This document shows, in pieces, positions 57,221 to 64,000 of a DNA stretch of 64,000 nucleotides. Numbering within the stretch: position 1 is the stretch's first letter; the number at the start of each line of letters is the position of its first letter. Source of the DNA: Ascaphus truei (Eukaryota; Chordata; Amphibia; Anura; Ascaphidae); assembly GCA_036426205.1 (NCBI GenBank), contig CM071570.1, positions 5,035,872-5,099,871 of the forward strand, read 5' to 3'. Under the pieces are notes generated by a model. It had not been told where the DNA came from. It saw only the letters and a list, made by a program, of their open reading frames with translations, and searched no databases. Made by a program: the position numbers and the translations under genes.

Positions 57221-57694
57221 ATGTGTACCTGATCTAGGCTGGACTCATGTTGCACTACCTCAGGCTAGGCTCACTCTCTCAGTGTCTGCTGTGTCTCCTT
57301 CCTCCCAGTCTGTGCTCCCTATGGTAAGTGTCTGGAATGGGCTAGGTACTCTGGCTCTGCCATGCAGTACTTGGGGTGTCTACCTCTCTTGGTCAGCCTA
57401 GCGCAGACCCTCTCCAGGATTCCTGACCTCGTTAACAGGCTATCCCTTTAGGCGTCCTACCAACTAGCACTGCCTCAAAGTGACTCGTCAGCTATAGCCC
57501 GGCTCCAGACCCCTCACTCCTTTCAGGCCCCTAGGTTGTCTCTGCGAACTGACAATATCCCGTCAGCCCCCTGACCACCCCTAGGTCCGTCCCTACTCAG
57601 CACAGAGTGGCAGCAGACTCTCTCCCTGTTTCCCAGTGTGCCTAGCTAGAGCCTGTCCTGATGACAGATCTGATCTCAGAAGCTCGCCTCCAAA
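57221..57694 (-). other. 5' leader of the pol-less element
   Basis: Non-coding between the 5' LTR and ORF1. On the minus strand the LTR is followed by TTTGGAGGCGAGCTTC; a TGG two bases inside the edge is where a tRNA primer site would lie, but I cannot match a tRNA with confidence. Confidence 0.5.
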
Positions 57695-58497
57695 TGTAAC
57701 GGTATTTCTGGCCCGGCCTGACCCACCCAATCTCACATTGGCCCCTGTGGTCTAACCGGTCCCCATTACAGTGTGATAGTGTCTGGTGGTGCACCTGTTG
57801 GCTACAGGACTCCTGAGTCTCCCGCATGATGTTGTGTGGGGAGAACCCGTCCAGACAGGCAGCTGAGGTAGTGGCTTGAGTCTCACCTAGTTCCAGTGCA
57901 GCGCCTCCACCTCATCAGGGTCCCTTCGGTCACTTGGGGATGGTCCTGACGAGGAACTCCTCTGTGGTGCTCCTCTCTGTACATTCACTCCACACATGTA
58001 CACGAGAGGGTTTGTGATTGAGAACATCTTTATTGCTTGAGGTGGGCTAGCTGCCCCACGCAGTAGATTATCTAGCCACTCATCTTGAGTCAATGCTTCC
58101 CTTCTAAAGGTATGCTTCTCCTTTAATAGGGATTCCCTATCCTCGCAGGGATCTCCTTCCACTGTGCCAGGTCCCTGGACACAGTCTCCTTACAGTTACT
58201 ATAACATAACCAGCAACTCAGACTAGGACTAGAACTTGAACTCCTCCTCCTCTTAACTGAACTTGTGCTAGAACTACTTTTAGAAACAGTGCTGTGCCTT
58301 ATGTAACTTCTGAGGCTGACACACCTCTGACATCACTAACCATGGAGTCAGAGCATGTGACCATTCCCATCCATACACAGGGCACCCCACCAGTGTGTGA
58401 GGGCAAACCTCCATAATTACTGCTGGCATGCCCACAACTTACCAGGCCTTACTGTCAGCAGGAGAGATGACTGTAGCCATTTTACATGACCGCTACA
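57695..58497 (-). repeat. 5' LTR of the pol-less element
   Basis: Minus-strand 5' LTR, 803 bases. ACATAAGG on the minus strand is the only TATA-like string near the expected place. Confidence 0.85.
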
Positions 58498-58643
58498 TGA
58501 GTATAATATAATATGTAAAGTATTTTATATAGTCTCCAAAATAAAAATCGATATAAAGGAGGATGCAGTTATTTCCCAGATTCTGCTCCACTCCAATGGA
58601 ATTTTTGTGTTCATTTCTTTTTCATGAGTTTTATCAAATGTCA
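58498..58643 (-). repeat. 146-bp copy of the element's interior edge, outside the LTR
   Basis: TGAGTATAATATAATATG to ATCAAATGTCA is the same as 54186-54331, which lies between ORF2 and the left LTR. Outside an LTR this should be unrelated flank. Either a second, truncated unit in tandem, or a duplicated target region. Confidence 0.75.
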
Positions 58644-59666
58644 TTTTTTATTTTTGCCAGCGGGGTGCTATAGTGTTTTATCCCCGCCCCTTTTTCACAC
58701 GCAGCTCATCCATTTAGAATGGAGGCTGCTTCCACCTCAGTGCGCCAGCGGGAGAAATAACGGCTTCTACATCTGTAGCTCAAGCAGGAAAAAATTGTTT
58801 CCAATGTAGTCATTCGCCATAGAATCAATGTTCTCCTACTGAAGGTATTGCTAAAACGTTTTATCTGAATATAATGCCATTGTGCTGCGTCAGGCCAGTT
58901 ATATTTATCCTTGCAGTGATTCAGGCCTGTCCTGTTTATTTTAGCTTTCTTCCACCTCTCAAATTCCCTCTTTCCTTAACACGTCCAAATTCTGCATTAC
59001 CAACCAAGAGATTGAGGGGAGAGGGGAATGTGCTCAGTTGTTTATTCACTGCATCCCAAAACAGCAGAGCACTGCTAATTAATGGATGAGTGCTAATTTT
59101 TAGAGGTCTTTGTGATTTCTTTACCTACACATTAGGCCTAATTCCATATCTCCCCGGAGTTGGTTCTCTATCTGAACCCATGACTTATTTTTCTTGTTAG
59201 CTTGCCAATCCATCAGACTATTCACTTGGGCAGCTAAATAATACTTTGTAATGTTACGAGCTACAATCCCTTTTATTACTGCCGAAATTATGTGGATATG
59301 TTTTTTTGAGCTTTTCTATTCTGTCAAGTAAAACTAATAATACAGGTCTGCATACTCTTTAGTAAGCTGTGTTTATGTTAACAGGGACTGTTTAAAACAA
59401 ATACAGTATAAGATTCATAGCAAAATGTTCATTTTATTGACATTACTTCTTAAGATCCGAGTGATAGTCTGTTTATGTCAAGTTTCAAGTTTTTTCTTTA
59501 TATCCCTTTTAATATTGGAAGAAAGCTTTCCCAACAAAGACTGCGTGCAGTGCAATTTTAACAACTAGGTATTTTACCGAAAAGGAACCCCACCGAAATG
59601 GTACATTTCTATTAAGCTGTTATAGTATTTTGGGGGCCAGAGTCATCTGTTCAACTTTTAATTTAG
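58644..59666. other. no recognisable gene
   Basis: Nothing supported. Confidence 0.5.
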
Positions 59667-59844
59667 AAAAACCCACCTTGAAACAACTCGTGGAGAGACA
59701 GACACCTGTGCTCAAAAAGGAGCACACCTGGGAGATGGGTCAAGTATATCTTAATGACTCCTATGTGCATATCTCCCAGGTATCTCAGATGTGCTCCTTT
59801 GTTTAGCACAGGTGTCTCTCCTCAATTTGTTTCATGGTGGGTTT
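59667..59844. repeat. foldback element
   Basis: AAACCCACCTTGAAACAA...GACACCTGTGCT...GGAGCACACCTGGGAGAT is inverted within 180 bases (ATCTCCCAGGTATCTCAGAT...AGCACAGGTGTC...TTGTTTCATGGTGGGTTT). Confidence 0.8.
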
Positions 59845-60340
59845 GAGGGGATATATATAGAACTTGGGACTCGAGTTACAGATATCATTGTTTCTCAGCA
59901 AAATCCATATTTCAGTCCATGCTCTGAACTGAGCTAACACCCCCTTTAGGTACAGTATGACCTAAATAACGTCTGGATAAATAACAGTGCTAAGCTGAAC
60001 AGCCTTTAGTACATATGCAATGTTACGGGAAGCACCATTTTGCATATCATTAGCACCAACGGACAGAAACAAAATAACCCGTGTTATTTAAGAGTAGCAC
60101 TGGGTTAGCATTATGTTATTTGTTTTAGTGCATAGGCGCTATGAGTAACCTCATTTTAATTTAGGTTAATGTTCGGTTAAATAGCTAGTGGAGCTTAGAG
60201 CATCCGGGCCTTTCAGTGAATACAATGGGTTACATGTTTTAGTTTTCTTGTATTGTTACGTGTTTCCCTTTTTGGTATGAATTATGCTTGACATCATTTA
60301 AATTGAACCGATTAGCTATGTATGTAGGTACTGTACGTAT
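59845..60340. other. no recognisable gene
   Basis: Nothing supported. Confidence 0.5.
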
Positions 60341-60341
60341 A

Positions 60342-60530
60342 TCATTGTTTATATAGCACCATTAATGTACATAGCGCTTCACAGCAGTAATACACAAGAC
60401 ATAATCATATAAATAACCAATAATACAAATAACACATGATGGAAAGAAGTGCTTCAGACATGAAAGTGACATTTAGGAAAACGAGTCACTGCCCTGAAGA
60501 GCTTGCAATCTAATTGGTAAGTAGGAAGAA
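60342..60530 (-). repeat. L2-type 3' region, minus strand
   Basis: TATATAGCACCATTAATGTA, CATAGCGCTTCACAGCAGTA and CCCTGAAGAGCTTGCAATCT are the inverted L2-like 3' blocks seen at 40215-40428. Confidence 0.65.
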
Positions 60531-60959
60531 CGTACAGAGACAGTAAGAAGATGTTATATTGCTAATATTATATACATGCTAAAAAAAATCATATTTTTAA
60601 TGTCTACATTAATTAGATAAATGGGTCTGTAATTGCTAATCATGTGCGTGTCTCCTCCTGCATTTTGTATCACGATATATATGCTGTATGCCTCCAGAAT
60701 CTGTGTGGGGAAAGCTCCGTCATTTCGTATGTATTAATGCCTTTTTCGTGTGTGTTAGGAACTTCCGAAAATTCTTTATAATGAAGATGGGTAAATCCAT
60801 TTGGACCTGGCTTTATCCCCGAAGGAAGACCTTTAAGTATCTCTTCTATATCCTCTGTTTCTACAGTATATGTTTACCTTAATTCCTTGCTGTGCGGACA
60901 TAAATGTGCTTGGTATTGAATTTTTTCAGATATTATTCTTTGTTTCTTCTTGGAGATCC

Positions 60960-61236
60960 CATTCATTTCATGGGAGGGGGGCTTTGTTTATTAAACAATA
61001 ATAGAGTAAGCGCTAGTCCCTGCCAGAGTGCTCGCTTTATGGGTTAAGGGAAGGGGGTCAGCCAGGCCTTGTTCAGCTGCCCACGTACCCAGCCAGGCCC
61101 CAACGAGTCGGCTGTTGTCGCGAGTTGATTCACTCGCTACTACACCTGGGCACCGCCAGCCGCGAGCCCGTCAGGTAAGGACAAGCACTTACCCCCAAAC
61201 TACCGCATCCAAAGGGTCTATTTAAACCCCCTTGAA
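60960..61236 (-). other. possible 3' part of the DIRS/Ngaro-type element
   Basis: Non-coding sequence after the hydrolase on the minus strand. AGTAAGCGCTAGTCCC at 60996 resembles the AGCGCTA motif of the Penelope-like ends. Element edge not found. Confidence 0.3.
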
Positions 61237-61842
61237 TTAGGCCTGTGCCACCAAACCGCTAGGAACTTCTCCAATCCTTCTTGCAAGTCGTTGTTGAACA
61301 AATCTGCCCCAATATCTGATGTGTAAGCTATCAGTCCTAAATAGGCAGACTAATTCATTATTGAAATCCAAGTGGCTGATCCGCCATCCCGCGCACTGCG
61401 TCACAAATTTTCCCACCATGTTGTTCAATTTTACATGCACCCGGTCAATGGCGCCTGGGCCTGCGCGCCCCCTCCACACCGCCCTAAAGACTAAATCTGA
61501 CCAGACTATCAGAATTCCTGTCCAAAGGGCGAGGATGAAAGCCTGGTCTGGCTTTATCGCATTGACCAGCTCGAAGAAGCATCGCGTGGCCAGGATCAGG
61601 TTCAATGGCGCTCTTCTAACCCTAGCCATCACCATCAGCCATGGGTGCAATTGGGCCCACCACAACCCCCTACCTCCCCACCATAACACCTTCACATGCT
61701 TCGTGTGCAACCTGAGATTTCTCCCATCTGGGCGTTTGATGGCTCGCTTCTCTGCCCAGTGTATGAGTGAGTCCCCGATGATCCATGCGTCTTCGGAATA
61801 TGTGAAGGCATAAGGGTGGTGGAGGTTTATTCCAACAAACAC
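61237..61842 (-). pseudogene. SGNH-hydrolase-like protein of a DIRS/Ngaro-type element
   Basis: About 200 residues. AWIIGDSLIHWAEKRA holds the GDS block I with the nucleophile serine. LWWGGRGLWWAQL is the tryptophan-rich block that follows it in these element-borne proteins. Block III is worn (LNLILATRCFFELVN where GGND is expected), while DSLHIRYWG keeps the DxxH of block V. ERVHVKLN-type sequence (DRVHVKLNNMVGKFV) lies between. SGNH/GDSL-type proteins are known from some tyrosine-recombinase retrotransposons; their role is not settled. The loss of GGND suggests it is inactive. It lies directly after the recombinase remnant on the same strand. Confidence 0.7.
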
Positions 61843-61852
61843 TATTCCCCCA

Positions 61853-62020
61853 TTAACGTGGGCCTGATCTAGGACCGGTATCTGTTAGACTTCCACGATC
61901 CCTCGTCTGTATCGTCGTTACTAACAGCCCCGCGCGTGATGTTTCTGTTACCGCCCCAATCCGGAATGAATGTGTTCCGTACTGTGACTCGTCTAGACCC
62001 TGGTGTTTAAGGCACATGCG
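61853..62020 (-). pseudogene. tyrosine recombinase C-terminus, DIRS/Ngaro type
   Basis: Minus strand: CLKHQGLDESQYGTHSFRIG, then AVTETSRAGL. The HSFRIGA string is the H-x-x-R signature of DIRS-type tyrosine recombinases, which join circular cDNA to the genome. After a one-base shift the next block reads RWKSNRYRS, stop, IRP; in relatives this stop position is the catalytic tyrosine (YIRP). The TAG is at 61871-61869. Upstream is cut by a (TA)n run at 62030, so RT and RNase H are missing. Confidence 0.75.
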
Positions 62021-62029
62021 GAAAACCCA

Positions 62030-62056
62030 AATATATATATATATATATATATATAC
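62030..62056. repeat. TA microsatellite
   Basis: ATATATATATATATATATAT. Confidence 0.9.
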
Positions 62057-62548
62057 CAATATACAAATATACCAAAATGGAAAATTGTTATTAAAAAGCA
62101 TTTCCACACCGTTCTTTTTATCTGTTGTGGCAACACTGACATTTTTCTCCTTTATCTTAGTTTCATTTGTTTTGTTTTTAAATGTCGTATCTCTTTTTTT
62201 TACCTTTAAACTCTACCAGAGCCATTCTCCTTTTTCTAATGTGTCCAAACCCTTGATGTTCAATGAGATGGTTTTTAAAATATATAATGACCAACTGTTA
62301 AAGTGAATATGTGCGTTTCACAGGCCGAGCCTCACCCTTACTATGCCGAACAGAATGAGTAGGGACAGTGTTTTTTTGCCCTGGGTGTCACCCAGCCTAC
62401 TACATGTTGTCTAGGGCATAAACAACAAAACAGGTAGCGCTAACCGCAATGTGTGTGGTGTAGTAACTATTACCTTATATATTAAATAAAACTATACATA
62501 AGGGGCTGCCTAGGACACAAAGCCTGACCCCCTGGTCAGGAAAACAGT

Positions 62549-62807
62549 ATGGACAGGGATAGTTCCGTGGGCGCCATAAAATTTTACCACTATAAAGGAT
62601 ATACAAACCAAGCCTGTTGGTTGTGAAGATTGTTATCCTCACGGTGGGCTTGAAAAAAAAAGAGAAAGCACAACACATCTTTGCTTTCTCTTTGTTTTCA
62701 AGCCCACCGTGAGGATCAACAATCTTCACAACCAACAGGCTTGGTTTTCGTATATCCTTTATAGTGGTAAAATTTTATAGGCGCCCACGGAACTATTCCC
62801 TGTCCAT
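62549..62807. repeat. foldback element with a possible PLE-type left end
   Basis: ATGGACAGGGATAGTTCCG...CAAGCCTGTTGGTTGTGAAG...GTGGGCTTGAAAA is inverted to 62807, with arms of about 120 bases and a short loop near 62677. To its left, GGTAGCGCTAACCGC (62432) recalls the unpaired left extension of the Penelope-like elements. Confidence 0.8.
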
Positions 62808-62810
62808 GTT

Positions 62811-63383
62811 GTCTAGGGCGCCAACAGGTTTCCCTGGGCCAAGGAATAGAGTTTCAACTGAGCCTCTCCCGCCCCGTGTTGGAGGCCTCCCCCACCTTTT
62901 AAACCTGTATTTCTCTCCCCCTCTGTCTCTCACTCTTACACCTCCTCTCTTCCTCGCTCTATACCCCTCGCTATATTGCGAAATTATTTCGTCTAATCTT
63001 ATGCTCCCTACACATTGTGTATATGTTATTGGGAGGATCCGAGGACCATCTGGACAAGGATTTCCATAGAAGAGTCAAAAGTAAAGACAAGTAAAGACAA
63101 AGACAAGACAAGATAAAGACAAGTAAAGGCAAGCAAAGATACCTCTGTTGTGTGTTTACTTACACATGGCCGTGTGAATAGTAAGATCATATATTTGTGT
63201 TATTTTCCCTACCCCCACTGGTCGAGATTGCATATATATTCTTTTTTATTATTATTGACTATCTAATCCCTTGCTCCCCCTTTTATGTGTTTTTCTGGAG
63301 TCTGGTTGATTGCCTGTGTGCAATTAATCAGCTCGCTGCTGGATTTAGAGGCAGTTTCTCTCAAACAGTTATAAGTCCCTGTT
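62811..63383. other. no gene; short AAAGACAAGT repeat
   Basis: 63070-63150 is a run of AAAGACAAGT-type units. The rest shows nothing. Confidence 0.6.
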
Positions 63384-63935
63384 ACACCCCCTAAATACAA
63401 ACACAACAACCAGTATCTCCCCAAATATGAACACCACTACATCCCAATACAAACACCATTACCCCCAAATACAAACACAACTTTCCCCTCAAATACAGAT
63501 ACCTCTACCCCAAAATACCGACATCACTACCCCGAAATACAGACACCACAGCCCCCCGAAATATAGACACCACTACTGCCCTAAATACAGACAACACTAA
63601 CCCCAAATACAAACACTACTACCCCCAAATTCAAACACCCATACCCCCCAAATACAAACAAAAAAGCCCCCCAAATACAGACACCACAACCCGCCCCATG
63701 TAGACACCACTACACCCCAAATACAAACACCACTACACCCAAATACAGAGACCACTACCCCCCAAATACAGACACCACTACCCCCGAAATACAGACACAA
63801 CTACCCCCCCAAATACAAACACCACAATCCCCTCAAATACCAACAACACTACACCCCAAATATAAATACCACTACACCCAACACAGAGACCACTACCCCC
63901 TCCACCCAATTACAGACACCACTACTCCCTCCCCA
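63384..63935. repeat. minisatellite, unit about 22-24 bases
   Basis: About 23 imperfect copies of CCCCAAATACAGACACCACTAC. The minus-strand open frame through it (repeated CIWGVVVS) is only the translated repeat. Confidence 0.92.
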
Positions 63936-63944
63936 CCTGTCACA

Positions 63945-64000
63945 GAAGACCAGGTTATTTACACCTTTTTTTACCAGGATCATTCATTGAGCAATATAAG
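63945..64000 (-). repeat. dispersed repeat end, cut by the window
   Basis: The reverse complement of CCAGGATCATTCATTGAGC and neighbouring bases matches 51946-51990 (GAATGATCCCGGTAAAAAGG). Confidence 0.5.

Larger units (their letters stand above)
53375..58497 (-). mobile_element. young LTR retroelement without polymerase, two unrecognised ORFs
   Basis: LTRs at 53375-54185 (811) and 57695-58497 (803) start TGTAACGG and end CCGCTACA. They differ at about nine positions plus one 8-base tandem gain, so the element is recent. TGAG lies before the left LTR and after the right LTR. The interior of 3.5 kb encodes only two minus-strand proteins; no protease, RT, RNase H or integrase motif is visible in any frame. 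It would need enzymes in trans. Same LTR family as 28961 and 40549. Confidence 0.82.

Noticed and set aside
61319..61813. 164-codon plus-strand open frame
   Set aside because: Shadow of the minus-strand SGNH-hydrolase-like frame.
63597..63800. Repetitive cysteine/tryptophan open frame
   Set aside because: Translation of the minisatellite.
1..64000. CRISPR array, bacterial operon or prophage
   Set aside because: No spacer-repeat pattern, no ribosome-binding sites; all protein families are eukaryotic transposable elements.
1..64000. tRNA or rRNA genes
   Set aside because: I looked for A/B-box pairs and cloverleaf-like strings and found none I could support.

Overview
The window reads as vertebrate, most probably anuran amphibian, repeat-rich intergenic DNA. 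I recognise no host protein-coding gene. The clues are the L2-type LINE tails ending in GCGCTATATAAATAAAG, a Tf1/sushi-type chromovirus, Penelope-like elements (PLEs) with GIY-YIG endonucleases, a DIRS/Ngaro-type tyrosine-recombinase element carrying an SGNH-hydrolase-like protein, an L1-superclade LINE and many TAA/TTA-flanked MITEs. Species cannot be named from this. Every coding stretch I can explain belongs to a transposable element, and nearly all of them are broken by stops, frameshifts or nested insertions.

Layout: 1-2.4 kb holds LTR fragments. A Ty3/gypsy (Tf1/sushi-like) element at 4405-10182 (minus strand, LTR to LTR) sits in a TG microsatellite. 10.2-17.2 kb holds microsatellites, MITEs, a foldback element and L2 tails. 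A full-length L1-type LINE at 17268-26500 is flanked by a direct repeat (TGTAATATGGCC plus A-tail) and carries three nested insertions: a 1.76-kb PLE-like element in ORF1, a TA-flanked hairpin-rich MITE and a TAA-flanked Harbinger-type MITE, both in ORF2. 26.5-28.9 kb shows nothing. A solo LTR (28961-36225, TSD CAGG) is split by a PLE (29307-35707, 16-bp TSD) that contains a 592-base assembly gap. 36.7-38.6 kb is an L2 reverse-transcriptase relic followed by a second, plus-strand PLE with a GIY-YIG open reading frame. 39.6-41.4 kb has a 498-bp palindrome, an L2 tail and a solo LTR (TSD TATG). 42-53 kb is mostly anonymous with foldback and hAT-like MITEs. 53375-58497 is a young LTR element with no polymerase and two unrecognised open reading frames. 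61.2-62.0 kb is a DIRS/Ngaro fragment. The window ends in a 23-bp-type minisatellite.

The observations I would follow first are these. (1) The gypsy element shows a self-priming layout, and a GGGAAAC minus-one frameshift site of the kind kept in the domesticated relative PEG10. (2) A hammerhead-like hairpin motif, Y-T-G-A-N-R-A-A + variable stem + GAAAC, recurs at about seven loci, with stem bases that differ but mostly still pair. (3) A pol-less two-ORF LTR element carries a zinc-ribbon protein I cannot assign. All copy comparisons were made by eye; no searches or alignments were run.
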